Source: an uncultured Porphyromonadaceae bacterium (lineage in GTDB: Bacteria; Bacteroidota; Bacteroidia; Bacteroidales; Muribaculaceae). From it: 64,000 nt of DNA. The notes beneath the pieces are model-generated. The model made no database searches. It was not told where the DNA came from and worked only from the letters and a program-made list of their open reading frames with translations. The first letter of the stretch is position 1; the number at the start of each line of letters is the position of its first letter. This document shows positions 26,832 through 36,041 of this stretch, in pieces. Position numbers and translations under genes: made by a program. The stretch covers positions 1-64,000 of the forward strand of contig CANEHE010000001.1 in assembly GCA_947427285.1 (NCBI GenBank), given 5' to 3'.

Positions 26832-28501
26832 TGCTTAGAAAGCTTACTATAAGCAATTATGCCCTCATAGACCGTCTGGAAACCGAGTTTGGTCCAGGGC
26901 TGTCGGTTATAACAGGGGAGACCGGTGCCGGAAAGTCAATTATGCTCGGAGCGATATCTCTTTTGCTTGGGGGACGTGCGGACACCCGTAGTATACGCAG
27001 GAAAGATACAAGGACTATGGTCGAGGCCGTTTTCTCTGATCCTCCGGAGGAATTGTGTGGTATTATAGAGGAAGCCGGTCCGGAGTGGAATCCATACGAA
27101 CTTATAATAAGACGGGAATTGTCGCCGACCGGACGGTCGAGAGCTTTCATCAACGACACACCGGTGACTTTACAGACATTACAGGCAGTGTCGCCTTCAC
27201 TCATTGATATTCATTCACAACATCACAATCTGCTTCTGGTTGATTCCCGTCATCAGCTTTCCATAGTGGATGCCATGGCCGGGAACTCTAAACTCAGGGA
27301 TGAATATCACAGCATGTTTGGCGAGTATGTAAAACTCCGCCAATATCTTGAAACTGCAAGACGGGAGCTTGACCGGACAAGGGAGAACCGTGAATTTCTT
27401 CTTTTCCAGCTTGAACAACTTGATAAGCTCAAACCACTTCGCGGTGAACTTGAAGAGGTAGAACGTAGGTTCGGACTTTTGAGTGATGCCGGAGAAATCA
27501 AGGAACAACTATCTTTGGCGGCAGGCCTTACAGGAGGATATGAACGCTCTGCACTTTCGTTGCTTTCTGAAGCGCGTGTTGCATTGGGTCGAATAGATCT
27601 GTCTCTTTTTGAAGATATTCGGGGTGAGGGTCCGGGAGTGCAGCAACGGTTGGAGAATCTATATATCGAATTGAAAGATCTGTCGGAGACTCTGGGTAGC
27701 TTCGCTTCGGAGGTGGAGGATGATCCGGAAACCCTTTCGCGTGTTGCCGACCGTATGGATAAACTATATGAGGCCCAGAAACGGTTTAAGGTGGCGTCAC
27801 ATGACGAACTGGTTTCTTTCCATGAAGAACTTCGCAGACGTGTAGGCCCTACTGATGACGATGCATCACGACTGTCAGAAGTCGAAGCCGAATTACGTTC
27901 GTTGGCCCGTCAACTTAAAGACAAGGCGTCTGAACTCAGCGCAACCCGGGTAAAGGCTGCCGAAGAGTTCTCAGATCTGCTCACCGCCACTGCTATTCCG
28001 CTTGGGCTTCCGAATCTGAAATTCTCCGCAATGGTCAGCAAGGGCAGGTTGCATTCCGACGGTATGGACAGAGTCAGTTTTCTTTGTCGGTTCAACAAGA
28101 ATCAGGAACTGATCCCGCTGGATAAAGCCGCATCCGGAGGTGAGATGTCGCGCCTGATGCTTTCCTTGAAAGAGATACTCAGTACACGGCTTAGACAGCC
28201 TACAGTAATATTCGATGAGATCGACACAGGGGTGTCTGGCGAGATTGCAGACCGGATGGGGCGCATGATGCGTAATATGGGCAAGGGAACGCAGGTGATA
28301 GCTATCACTCATCTTCCACAGGTGGCTTCAAAGGGAGAACGGCATTACCGTGTGTATAAGACCGATGTGGCCGATTCCACACTGACACGTGTCAGTGTTC
28401 TGTCCGATGAAGAACGTCGGCTGGAACTGGCCAAGATGTTGAGTGGGGATCAGGTGGACGAGGCAGCCTTGCGCAATGCCGCATCGCTGTTGTCGCGTTG
28501 A
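26831..28501 (+). CDS. recN: DNA repair protein RecN
   Basis: SMC-like ATPase that acts at DNA double-strand breaks. Seen: Walker A GETGAGKSIMLGA, the long coiled-coil middle (about 140-380), the signature ASGGEMSRLMLSLKE and Walker B TVIFDEIDTGVSGEIA, followed by ITHLPQVASKG. The length of 556 is normal. It overlaps the DUF4835 gene by one base (TAATG), so translation may be coupled. It is followed 36 bases later by rlmB. Confidence 0.99.
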   Translation: MLRKLTISNYALIDRLETEFGPGLSVITGETGAGKSIMLGAISLLLGGRADTRSIRRKDTRTMVEAVFSDPPEELCGIIEEAGPEWNPYELIIRRELSPTGRSRAFINDTPVTLQTLQAVSPSLIDIHSQHHNLLLVDSRHQLSIVDAMAGNSKLRDEYHSMFGEYVKLRQYLETARRELDRTRENREFLLFQLEQLDKLKPLRGELEEVERRFGLLSDAGEIKEQLSLAAGLTGGYERSALSLLSEARVALGRIDLSLFEDIRGEGPGVQQRLENLYIELKDLSETLGSFASEVEDDPETLSRVADRMDKLYEAQKRFKVASHDELVSFHEELRRRVGPTDDDASRLSEVEAELRSLARQLKDKASELSATRVKAAEEFSDLLTATAIPLGLPNLKFSAMVSKGRLHSDGMDRVSFLCRFNKNQELIPLDKAASGGEMSRLMLSLKEILSTRLRQPTVIFDEIDTGVSGEIADRMGRMMRNMGKGTQVIAITHLPQVASKGERHYRVYKTDVADSTLTRVSVLSDEERRLELAKMLSGDQVDEAALRNAASLLSR

Positions 28502-28537
28502 CAGAAAGTGTGGAGAGGATTTTAAAGTTGTAAAATT

Positions 28538-29293
28538 ATGTTGAGAAAGAACGACTATATATTTGGCCTGCGTGCCATTCAGGAAGCACTGGAGGCGGGC
28601 AAGGAGATAGACAAAGTGATGATCCGGAAGGAACTCGGTGGCGAACTTGCCAAAGAACTTCTTTCGCGACTCAGAGAATGTGACATCCCTGTGCAGCGTG
28701 TGCCTCTGGAGAGACTCAACCGGATCACAATGAAAAACCATCAGGGTGCGATCGCCATTCTTTCCCCCGTGGGTTATCAGCGTCTCGATATGCTAATACC
28801 CTCTTTGTTTGAGAATGGCGTCATACCTGCGGTAATGATTCTTGACGGGATTACCGACACGCGTAATTTCGGTGCGATAGCCCGTACGGCTGAATGTTCA
28901 GGATTCAATACCATTATCATTCCCGATCGTGGAAGTGTCAGTGTAAATGCCGATGCGGTAAAGACATCAGCCGGTGCGTTGCTTCACCTTCCCGTATGTC
29001 GGGTCCGGTCGCTTCCTGATGCTGTGCGGTATCTGCGTGAATGTGGATTGAAGGTAGTTGGCGCGACGGAAAAGGGTGCTGTGCCGTATACTGAGATTGA
29101 CTATACTGTCCCTGTAGGGATAGTCATGGGGTCGGAGGATACGGGTATCAGCTCGGAAGTACTTCGGCATTGTGATTCCCTGGCGGCCATTCCTATTATG
29201 GGCCATGTCGGGTCGCTTAATGTGTCGGTGGCTGCCGGGGTAATGATGTATGAGACGGTCCGTCAGCGTGGCAGTTCAGTTTCTTTGACTTGA
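28538..29293 (+). CDS. rlmB: 23S rRNA (guanosine-2251-2'-O)-methyltransferase
   Basis: SpoU/TrmH-type methyltransferase that modifies G2251 in the ribosomal peptidyl-transferase region. The N-terminal RNA-binding part (YIFGLRAIQEALEAGKEIDK) is followed by the knotted SPOUT motifs DTRNFGAIARTAECSGFN, GIVMGSEDTGIS and GSLNVSVAAGVMMYE. The length (251) is normal. Substrate specificity is inferred from family similarity; other TrmH-family enzymes look alike. It appears to end the first transcription unit, since a fresh promoter lies just beyond it. Confidence 0.92.
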   Translation: MLRKNDYIFGLRAIQEALEAGKEIDKVMIRKELGGELAKELLSRLRECDIPVQRVPLERLNRITMKNHQGAIAILSPVGYQRLDMLIPSLFENGVIPAVMILDGITDTRNFGAIARTAECSGFNTIIIPDRGSVSVNADAVKTSAGALLHLPVCRVRSLPDAVRYLRECGLKVVGATEKGAVPYTEIDYTVPVGIVMGSEDTGISSEVLRHCDSLAAIPIMGHVGSLNVSVAAGVMMYETVRQRGSSVSLT

Positions 29294-29296
29294 AAA

Positions 29297-29328
29297 TTTG
29301 GAGAATCGGCTCCAAATCTTTAATTTTG
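29297..29328 (+). promoter_or_regulatory. Promoter for nusB and downstream genes
   Basis: TTTG (29297-29300), 20 bases, then TAATTTTG (29321-29328): a full Bacteroidota promoter match placed directly after the rlmB stop and 79 bases before the nusB start. Confidence 0.8.
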
Positions 29329-29407
29329 CATTGAATTTGGTCAGTAGTCTCTTGAGGACGGACTGACTCTCGAAATAAAAACAAAACACAAAGTTTCATA
29401 TAGAGAT

Positions 29408-30814
29408 ATGATCAATCGTGTGCTTATAAGAATAAAAGTAGTCCAGCTGCTTTATTCGTATCTGTTGCTTGAGAAGCAGTTTCTGCTTGAGTCGCAGCCC
29501 AGTTCTCCGACCAAGGAGAAGCGTTTCGCATATTCGCTGTATCTTGATTTTCTTGTTCTGCTGGTACGTCTGGCTGACCGTATAGAAAAACGGGGAGGGG
29601 AGAAGCCTCTTCAGGACAACCGCTTTATAAGCAATGTAGTATGTGATGACAAGATCCGTTCGCTGATTGCCCGTTACCGGATGGAGGCTTATCCGATGGA
29701 AGGGATAGAGGACGCGTTGGCTCAGGCGGTGAAGGATTCCGGCATATATAAGTTGTATTGCAAAAAGGAGAACCGCACTCCTGCCGATGAGGTAACGGTA
29801 TGGAGAGATATTTTCAAACAGATCATCGCTACAGATGAGACTGTCGGTGCTCTTGCTTCCAGACGTGACAACTATACTCTCCGGGGATATGAGCGCGCAC
29901 GGGAACTGATGGAAACCACGTTCACCAATTTCTTCTCTTCGCAGGGACATATTGCCGATGCATTGAAGCAGTTGAATCATAGTATGGAAAAGGCGCGTGA
30001 GTTGTATTTCCGACTGTTGATGCTTCCGGTGGAACTTACAGATATGCGAAACAGGGAGATTGACGAGAACCGCCATAAGTATATAACTACACATGAGGAC
30101 CTCAACCCTAATATGCGCTTTGTGGAAAACGGATTTGTCGCTGCTCTGCGTGCGAATCCTGAGATTCAGAAATATGCGTCGGAAAATAAACTTTCGTGGC
30201 TCCCGGACGACAGCAGGCTCCTTTCGGCTCTTTTGCGGAGCATAAAGGAAAGCGACATATATTATGACTACATGAATTTCCCCGCCACAGACTTTCATAC
30301 TGACTGTGAGTTCTGGCGCAATGTATACAAATACATTATTTTCTCCGATCCGGATTTTCTTGAGACTCTTGAGGATAAATCTGTATTCTGGAATGATGAC
30401 CTTGATATAATCGGGACATTTATGCTCAAGACCATCCGCCGGTTTGAGACCGGAGAGGGACAGGAACCGGTACTCCCTAAATTCAAAGACGATGAGGATG
30501 CCCGTTTCGGAGCTGAACTGTTCTCGGCCACAGTGCGTAATCGTGAGACATATCGCGGATATATCGATTCATTTGTTAAGTCGGAATCGTGGGACTCAGA
30601 ACGTCTGGCTTTCATGGATGTGGTTATCATGCTGACAGCGATCGCCGAGATTCTCAATTTCCCCAAGATTCCGGTCAATGTCAGCATCAATGAGTATATA
30701 GAGATTGCTAAAAGCTATTCCACTCCCAAGAGCGGGGCTTTTATCAACGGCATACTTGGCTCCGTGGTGGCGATGCTTCAGGAGAAAGGCGTATTCATCA
30801 AGGAGTGTGACTGA
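29408..30814 (+). CDS. nusB: Transcription antitermination factor NusB, long form
   Basis: NusB with S10 (NusE) binds boxA RNA and supports rRNA transcription. The C-terminal 130 residues carry the NusB fold pattern (SWDSERLAFMDVVIMLTAIA, then INEYIEIAKSYSTPKSGAFI and NGILGSVV). The start, MINRVLIRIKVVQLLYSYLL, is also NusB-like. The total length (468) is about three times that of E. coli NusB (139); Bacteroidota forms carry a long inserted region, and this one is on the large side. yajC follows after 53 bases. Confidence 0.88.
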   Translation: MINRVLIRIKVVQLLYSYLLLEKQFLLESQPSSPTKEKRFAYSLYLDFLVLLVRLADRIEKRGGEKPLQDNRFISNVVCDDKIRSLIARYRMEAYPMEGIEDALAQAVKDSGIYKLYCKKENRTPADEVTVWRDIFKQIIATDETVGALASRRDNYTLRGYERARELMETTFTNFFSSQGHIADALKQLNHSMEKARELYFRLLMLPVELTDMRNREIDENRHKYITTHEDLNPNMRFVENGFVAALRANPEIQKYASENKLSWLPDDSRLLSALLRSIKESDIYYDYMNFPATDFHTDCEFWRNVYKYIIFSDPDFLETLEDKSVFWNDDLDIIGTFMLKTIRRFETGEGQEPVLPKFKDDEDARFGAELFSATVRNRETYRGYIDSFVKSESWDSERLAFMDVVIMLTAIAEILNFPKIPVNVSINEYIEIAKSYSTPKSGAFINGILGSVVAMLQEKGVFIKECD

Positions 30815-30867
30815 GATGAAATAATGATTTAAAAAATGTAAAACCAACAACAAACTGATAGAATAAT

Positions 30868-31179
30868 ATGAATTTACAACACATTCTCCTCCAGCAGGCC
30901 CAGGGTGGCGGATGGTCAGGAATGGTGCTCATTCTGGCGATGATCGTGATTTTCTACTTTTTCATGATCCGCCCTCAGTCGAAAAAACAGAAAGAGATCA
31001 AGAAAGCCCGCGAGGCTCTTGCCAGCGGCGACCGGATTGTGACCGCGGGTGGAATCCACGGACGCATAAAGGAGGTGTCTGACTCCACCATGATTGTGGA
31101 GATAGCTCCAGGCACATCTATCAAGGTAGACAAGACTTCGGTTTATCCGGTCGCTACCGAGATTCCGGCAAAAAAATAA
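30868..31179 (+). CDS. yajC: Preprotein translocase subunit YajC
   Basis: Small inner-membrane partner of SecDF that helps protein export. It has one membrane helix (about 20-36, VLILAMIVIFYFFMIRPQSK) and the typical cytoplasmic part: MIRPQSKKQKEIKK, GDRIVTAGGIHGRIKEV and VEIAPGTSIKVDKTSV. The length (103) is normal. It lies between nusB and a YbbR-domain gene, an order common in Bacteroidales. Confidence 0.97.
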   Translation: MNLQHILLQQAQGGGWSGMVLILAMIVIFYFFMIRPQSKKQKEIKKAREALASGDRIVTAGGIHGRIKEVSDSTMIVEIAPGTSIKVDKTSVYPVATEIPAKK

Positions 31180-31211
31180 TCTGACACTAAACAGATCTAT
31201 GTAACGAGGCG

Positions 31212-32189
31212 GTGAAAAGGATTCACAGCATCACAGACTGGTGGAAGCGCGCGAAATCAACCTCGCGCTTCCGCAACCTTTTGTTGTTTGTGGTGTTTGT
31301 GGTCATTGCGGTTCTCTTCTGGTTTATTCTGGCACTCAACGACAGTGTGCAGAGTTCGTTTGAAGTGAAACTTCAGATAGACGGGGTGCCGGATTCTGTT
31401 ACATTTATATCGGATATACCAGATGATATCCATGTGACTGTGCGCGACAAAGGTACGGGTCTGATACGTTCCGCTTTTTTCCGTAAGCCGACTCTGCATC
31501 TTGATTTCAAGGAATTTGCCTCTCAACGTCATGACCATGCGGTCTGTGTGAGCAGATCCGAATTGATGTCGCTCATACGCAGACTTTTCAGTCCCTCGGC
31601 CCAGGTGTCGTCCGTGTCGCCCGATTCCATTCATATTCCTTATACGGATCGTCCGGGCAAGCGTGTGCCTGTGCAGGTGATCGCTGATGTGACGGCTGCC
31701 TCCGGATCAGTAGTAGGAGGGCGGATCCGTCTTTCACAGGGTTATACTCTTGTGTTCGGACCGGATGAGATTGTTGATACGATCACTCGGATATATACTG
31801 ACCGGATAGTACGACGCGGTCTTTCAGAGACAGCTGTTGTCGAGGTCGGCTTGCGATCTGTTGCCGGTACGCGTCTCATACCTTCACGGATAAAAGCTAC
31901 TATCCCCATCGAACCTCTTGTCAACAAGCGGGTAATGGTGGAGGTGGAGACTGTCAATACTCCGGAGGGCAATTCGGTGCTTCTCTTCCCCCAGCGGGTG
32001 GAAGTGAGTTATTACGTGCCGATGAGTCGTTTCAACGAAGACCAACGCGGTATTGTGGTCAGAGCTGACTACGCATCCCGTGGACGCGGCATGTCGGGGC
32101 GTATTCCGGTCAAAGTGCTCCGTGCTCCGTTGGAGTGTATCAATGTAATGACACTTACCGATAGTCTTGAATATACTGTAGTGCGTTGA
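31212..32189 (+). CDS. YbbR-like domain protein
   Basis: GTG start at 31212 (residues MKRIHSITDWWKRAKSTSRF). One N-terminal membrane helix (about 22-43, NLLLFVVFVVIAVLFWFILA) is followed by an extracytoplasmic region with YbbR-type beta repeats (for example VPDSVTFISDIPDDIHVTVR, PIEPLVNKRVMVEVETVNT). In Firmicutes, YbbR (CdaR) controls a diadenylate cyclase; no cyclase gene is next door here, so that link is not supported. The stop overlaps the beginning of the longer coaE frame, so the two genes are close or coupled. Confidence 0.85.
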   Translation: MKRIHSITDWWKRAKSTSRFRNLLLFVVFVVIAVLFWFILALNDSVQSSFEVKLQIDGVPDSVTFISDIPDDIHVTVRDKGTGLIRSAFFRKPTLHLDFKEFASQRHDHAVCVSRSELMSLIRRLFSPSAQVSSVSPDSIHIPYTDRPGKRVPVQVIADVTAASGSVVGGRIRLSQGYTLVFGPDEIVDTITRIYTDRIVRRGLSETAVVEVGLRSVAGTRLIPSRIKATIPIEPLVNKRVMVEVETVNTPEGNSVLLFPQRVEVSYYVPMSRFNEDQRGIVVRADYASRGRGMSGRIPVKVLRAPLECINVMTLTDSLEYTVVR

Positions 32190-32200
32190 GATGTCTGGAT

Positions 32201-32821
32201 ATGGGACAGGATGAGATATGCGGGTTGGAGCAATGGCCTGATACTTTGGCATGCATTACTGGAGGTATAGGATCGGGGAAAAGTGTTATCTCTCAGGTTC
32301 TTCGTCTCAGAGGATTTGATGTGTACGACTGCGACAGCCGGGCGAAGCAGCTCATGGAAACCGATGAAAAGTTGCGCCATGAACTGGAGAAGTTGGCGGG
32401 ATCGGAAATCTATTTTCCGGACGGCACTCTCGACAGAAAAAGACTTGCGTCGCTGATTTTTTATTCCAACACGTTGCGTGTACAGGTAAACCGTCTTGTA
32501 CATAAGACCGTACGCGATGATATAGTATGCTGGCGAGGTGGAAACCATGCAGACAGACGCTTATTTGTGGAGACAGCAATTCCGGCTGCTTCCGGTCTTA
32601 TGGCTATGGTGGACCGAATATGGGAGGTGGTAGCTCCGGAGTCATTGAGATTGACCAGAGCATGCAGGCGTGACAGTGCTTCCGAGGAAGCCGTACTCTC
32701 GCGTATGCAAGCCCAGAGATCTGAATTCTCCTCACTCCCTCCGGATATCACGGACCGGATCATAAATGACGGGAAGACACCTGTTCTAACTCAGATTGAC
32801 AATTTATTAAAAATATTATAG
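32201..32821 (+). CDS. coaE: Dephospho-CoA kinase
   Basis: Last step of coenzyme A synthesis (phosphorylation of dephospho-CoA). The P-loop GGIGSGKSVISQVLRLRG and the following VYDCDSRAKQLM and LDRKRLASLIF match the family; FVETAIPAASGL corresponds to the usual PLLFE region and is altered. The ATG at 32201 is chosen; a TTG at 32186 would overlap the previous stop and add five residues. Some divergence from the family in the middle part (RRDSASEEAVLSRMQAQRS) is normal for Bacteroidales. DUF5606 follows after 3 bases. Confidence 0.9.
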   Translation: MGQDEICGLEQWPDTLACITGGIGSGKSVISQVLRLRGFDVYDCDSRAKQLMETDEKLRHELEKLAGSEIYFPDGTLDRKRLASLIFYSNTLRVQVNRLVHKTVRDDIVCWRGGNHADRRLFVETAIPAASGLMAMVDRIWEVVAPESLRLTRACRRDSASEEAVLSRMQAQRSEFSSLPPDITDRIINDGKTPVLTQIDNLLKIL

Positions 32822-32824
32822 AAT

Positions 32825-33232
32825 ATGTTACGCAAAATAATATCCATCACCGGGAAATCCGGCCTTTTCAAGATAATCAGTCATAGTGCCAACCGTCTTA
32901 TAGTGGAAGGCCTTTCCGACGGCAGACGTTTCCCCGTGTCGGCACGTGACCGCATCATCTCACTTGGCGACATCGCCATGTACACCGAGGGTGACGACAA
33001 ACCTCTGGGAGAAATCCTTGATCTCCTTTATGCGCGTCAGGAGGGAAAACCTGTAGATGACGGAATCATTGGTGACAATGAAGCGTGTGCCACTCTTTTT
33101 GCCGAAGTGCTTCCCGACTACGATCGCGACCGTGTGTATCCGACCGACATCAAGAAGCTGTTTGTCTGGTACAATATGCTGATAGGCTCCGGATTCACCA
33201 GATTTACAGAGGAAAAAGAGGAAGAGAAATAA
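32825..33232 (+). CDS. DUF5606 family protein
   Basis: A 135-residue cytoplasmic protein starting MLRKIISITGKSGLFKIISH and containing LIVEGLSDGRRFPVSARDRI and ISLGDIAMYT, the recognisable DUF5606 pattern, with a charged C-terminal tail (EEKEEEK). An SH3-like small beta-barrel followed by helices is likely. The function is unknown. It closes the rightward set that begins at nusB; a strong terminator follows. Confidence 0.9.
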   Translation: MLRKIISITGKSGLFKIISHSANRLIVEGLSDGRRFPVSARDRIISLGDIAMYTEGDDKPLGEILDLLYARQEGKPVDDGIIGDNEACATLFAEVLPDYDRDRVYPTDIKKLFVWYNMLIGSGFTRFTEEKEEEK

Positions 33233-33266
33233 AGGATTGCTCCTTTGGGTTCCTATTGTTACAGCG

Positions 33267-33297
33267 AGGCATGACATTCAATCGGATGTCATGCCTT
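33267..33297 (+). terminator. Terminator after the nusB-coaE-DUF5606 set
   Basis: AGGCATGACAT (33267-33277) and ATGTCATGCCT (33286-33296) form an 11-base perfect stem with an 8-base loop, followed by T and then GTAG. The U-run is short. Confidence 0.75.
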
Positions 33298-33360
33298 GTA
33301 GTCAGAAAAAAATACTCTGTGATGTAACAAACTCAGGTTTGACCGGTATAATGGTCAGAG

Positions 33361-33840
33361 ATGGCAAAAGAACTCCTGACAGAAACGTTCTCCCGACTCA
33401 CTTCACGCCTCCGGGCTGTGGCCGGGAAAATCCTGAAAAACGACGACGATGTCGCCGACGCGCTTCAGGAGGCGTTCTGCAGGCTCTGGAACAGCCGCCA
33501 GCCCGAGACTCAAGCTGAAGCTGAAGGCCGTTGTGTGGTCACAGTGCGTAGAGTCTCACTTGATGCTGCGGTACGGACCAACCGTCTGGCCGATCTGACG
33601 GATGACTACAGCGACACTCTGGCCACTGTTCAGAACGAGTCCGATATCGTTCAGCTTCGGGAACGCCTTCTGGCAAATCTTCCGCCATTGCAGAGACAAG
33701 TGTTTGACCTGGTGGCTTTGCGTGACTTTGATTATGACATCGCCGCCGAACGTCTCGGAATCTCCGAACAGGCGGCACGCACGAATCTCTGCCGGGCAAG
33801 GAAGCGGCTCAGGGAACTCTATAACCAGTCTCAGTTATAA
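33361..33840 (+). CDS. ECF-type RNA polymerase sigma factor
   Basis: The 159-residue protein shows sigma region 2 (about 5-75, with DVADALQEAFCRLWNS) and region 4 (about 100-155, LPPLQRQVFDLVALRDFDYD and AAERLGISEQAARTNLCRAR). It is short, as ECF factors are. It is followed by a membrane-anchored protein that may be its anti-sigma factor, then an exported protein. Together they look like a three-gene envelope-signalling unit. The promoters it recognises are not identifiable here. Confidence 0.9.
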   Translation: MAKELLTETFSRLTSRLRAVAGKILKNDDDVADALQEAFCRLWNSRQPETQAEAEGRCVVTVRRVSLDAAVRTNRLADLTDDYSDTLATVQNESDIVQLRERLLANLPPLQRQVFDLVALRDFDYDIAAERLGISEQAARTNLCRARKRLRELYNQSQL

Positions 33841-33862
33841 TTTATAAAATGCAAATTCCGAT

Positions 33863-34342
33863 ATGATCACGGACACACCTCTTACTCTTTCCGAACTTGA
33901 AGAGCTGTCGCAGCTATGGTTCGAATGTCGCCTTTCACGTTCCGACGAACGGCGGCTGATGAAAATATTGGCGGAAAGCCAGATTTCTTCTCCGGTGATC
34001 GATGATGCCCGCGCTCTCATGGGTCTGGAGTCGGCCCGACCGCGTAAGACATGGCGCATGCGGGGTCACGGGCATGGCTCACGCCGACTAAAGGTATGGA
34101 TGGCGGCAGCCTCTATGGCTCTTGTCGGGGCAGTCGGTATTACATTGGCACTCCAGACGCAGTCATCTGATCAGGATATGTATGTGGTCTACGTCAATGG
34201 CAAGCAGGTGGAGGATGCCGAGGCAGCACGGCAGATGGCAGAGGTGCGGTATCGTGAGAGCATGCGTATGATCGAGGAGACCGAAGCCAGGTGCAACGCC
34301 CGGCTGATGCAGTCGCAACAACTTATAAACCAGATAAACTGA
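33863..34342 (+). CDS. Putative membrane-anchored anti-sigma factor
   Basis: 159 residues: a cytoplasmic N-terminal part with LSELEELSQLWFECRLSRSD and ERRLMKILAES, one membrane helix at about 76-95 (VWMAAASMALVGAVGITLAL), and a periplasmic part with an amphipathic, charged helix (AEAARQMAEVRYRESMRMIE). Position and topology (after an ECF sigma gene, N-terminus inside) support an anti-sigma role, but no classic zinc-binding ASD motif is visible. It is 22 bases after the sigma gene and directly abuts the next gene. Confidence 0.6.
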   Translation: MITDTPLTLSELEELSQLWFECRLSRSDERRLMKILAESQISSPVIDDARALMGLESARPRKTWRMRGHGHGSRRLKVWMAAASMALVGAVGITLALQTQSSDQDMYVVYVNGKQVEDAEAARQMAEVRYRESMRMIEETEARCNARLMQSQQLINQIN

Positions 34343-34891
34343 ATGCTTATGAAACCTCTCTTGATTTTTATCACGCTGGTTCTTTCGGCTATCTCTGTCT
34401 TAGCTCAGGATCTGGCCGTTGACAAACTATTTGACGGGCGTTATAACAACAATCCGCATACGTCAGTCACTATCATAACCAATGACAACACTCAGTTCCG
34501 TAGCATTGATGTGAAAGGTGACAGCAGAATTGTCAAGGAAATGGAAGCATTGATGCAGAAAGACCGCAGTAAGGCACATAATTGTGTGGAGGAATACAAA
34601 GGCGGAAAGTACTCGCTTCTCTATAATATCGGCAACAACATTACTGTGGGACTGGACAAAGATTCCGACTCAAAAGCCAGTCTGTTTGTCTCCCGCTCAG
34701 GTATGCCACGTCATACGGGAAGAACAATAACGCGATCTTCCTCCTCCTCTTCCAAAAAGAGCAAAAAAAGTAAAAAGAAAACACGCACGGATACACGTAC
34801 TGAAACCTATACGATTACAGACGGTGATGTGGCGATATACACCACTGTCGACGGAAGACCGGTGACTATCACCACTGAAATCACCGATTGA
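34343..34891 (+). CDS. DUF6108-like exported protein
   Basis: Signal peptide MLMKPLLIFITLVLSAISVL ending AQ; the mature part begins DLAVDKLFDGRYNNNPHTSV, which resembles DUF6108 proteins found after sigma/anti-sigma pairs in Bacteroides. The later part has a run of Ser then Lys (SSSSSSKKSKKSKKKTRTDT), probably an exposed linker, followed by beta strands. The start directly follows the previous stop, so the three genes form one operon. The function is unknown; a role in sensing is inference. Confidence 0.7.
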   Translation: MLMKPLLIFITLVLSAISVLAQDLAVDKLFDGRYNNNPHTSVTIITNDNTQFRSIDVKGDSRIVKEMEALMQKDRSKAHNCVEEYKGGKYSLLYNIGNNITVGLDKDSDSKASLFVSRSGMPRHTGRTITRSSSSSSKKSKKSKKKTRTDTRTETYTITDGDVAIYTTVDGRPVTITTEITD

Positions 34892-34910
34892 TCTCGGCAC
34901 ACACGTACTG

Positions 34911-34957
34911 GAAAAATGTCCCGCCTCTGACGAAACACAGGAGGCGGGACACTTTAA
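34911..34957. terminator. Two-way terminator between convergent genes
   Basis: TGTCCCGCCTC (34917-34927) and GAGGCGGGACA (34941-34951) make a GC-rich 11-base stem, with an A-run on the left and CTTTAATT on the right. It can end both the sigma operon and the asparaginase gene. Confidence 0.85.
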
Positions 34958-34979
34958 TTGATATCCGTTAATAGGTCTG

Positions 34980-36020
34980 TCATTCGGTAAGTTCTCCGAC
35001 CATATCTGTCTCCAGATATTTTTTCACTTCCTCGGTGGAAAGTCCTTTACCGAGGAGATACATCAGTTTGGTCACTCCGGCTTCAAAAGTCATGTCGCTG
35101 CCAGAGGTGACACCTGCGCGGGCCATTAGATCGCCTGTGCGGTAACGCTTCTGTTCGTCGCCTCCGTTGACGCATTGGGTGATGTTGAGCACGATGATCC
35201 CTTTCTTAATGGCTTCGGCAAGAGCGTCGAGGAACCATTGTTCGGTCGGGGCGTTACCGGCTCCGAAGGTACGGAGCACCACAGCCTTGATCCCGGGAGT
35301 TGCAAGTTGCGATTTCACCACTTCCTCGGTAATGCCTGGGAAAAGGAACAGCGACAAGACGGATGTGTCCATGTTGTACTGCGGTGACAGAGGCTCATCT
35401 GTCTGCGGACGCATCAGATAGGGGAGATTGAAGTCTATGTGAAGGTCCATTGTGCCCAGAGCCGGATAGTTGTAACTCTTGAAGGCTCTGAAGTTGGTAG
35501 AACTCTTTTTGGTGGAGCGGTTGCCGCGCACCAGATAGTTCTCAAACGATATGGCCACCTCCTGTATCATCGGTTCTCCCGTTTCGGGGCATTTTGCGGC
35601 CGCGATCTCCAGAGCTGTGATAAGGTTTTCGGTGCCGTCCTGACGGGTCGAACCTATCGGAAGTTGTGAGCCGGTTATGATGACCGGCTTTCTCAGATTC
35701 TCAAGCATGAACGAGAGTGCAGAGGCGGTGTAGGCCATTGTGTCAGTGCCGTGAAGGATTACAAATCCGTCGTAATTGTCATAGTTGTCCGCTACCGCCT
35801 TTACAATCTGTCCCCAATATGTGGGATTCATATTGCTTGAGTCGATGGGCTGCGGAAACTGGTAGTTTCCGATTTCATAATTGAGTTTCCCGATCTTGGG
35901 AACGTTGTCGATAAGATGGTTGAAGTCGAACGGAACGAGTTGGTTCTGTGCGTTCTCTACCATTCCGATTGTGCCGCCCGTATAGATGATGAAAATACGG
36001 GGCTTACGTGTGTCATTCAT
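34980..36020 (-). CDS. ansA: Type I (cytoplasmic) L-asparaginase
   Basis: Hydrolyses asparagine to aspartate and ammonia. The catalytic threonines are visible in IIYTGGTIGMVEN and ILHGTDTMAYTASALSFM, with ITGSQLPIGSTRQDGTENLI between them. There is no signal peptide, which fits the cytoplasmic type I. The length (346) is normal. It is the last gene of a leftward group with an MFS transporter and a glutaminase; both enzymes release ammonia, so an amide-use or acid-resistance role is plausible. Confidence 0.96.
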   Translation of the reverse strand: MNDTRKPRIFIIYTGGTIGMVENAQNQLVPFDFNHLIDNVPKIGKLNYEIGNYQFPQPIDSSNMNPTYWGQIVKAVADNYDNYDGFVILHGTDTMAYTASALSFMLENLRKPVIITGSQLPIGSTRQDGTENLITALEIAAAKCPETGEPMIQEVAISFENYLVRGNRSTKKSSTNFRAFKSYNYPALGTMDLHIDFNLPYLMRPQTDEPLSPQYNMDTSVLSLFLFPGITEEVVKSQLATPGIKAVVLRTFGAGNAPTEQWFLDALAEAIKKGIIVLNITQCVNGGDEQKRYRTGDLMARAGVTSGSDMTFEAGVTKLMYLLGKGLSTEEVKKYLETDMVGELTE

Positions 36021-36041
36021 AGTGATATTGATTGAGGTTAT

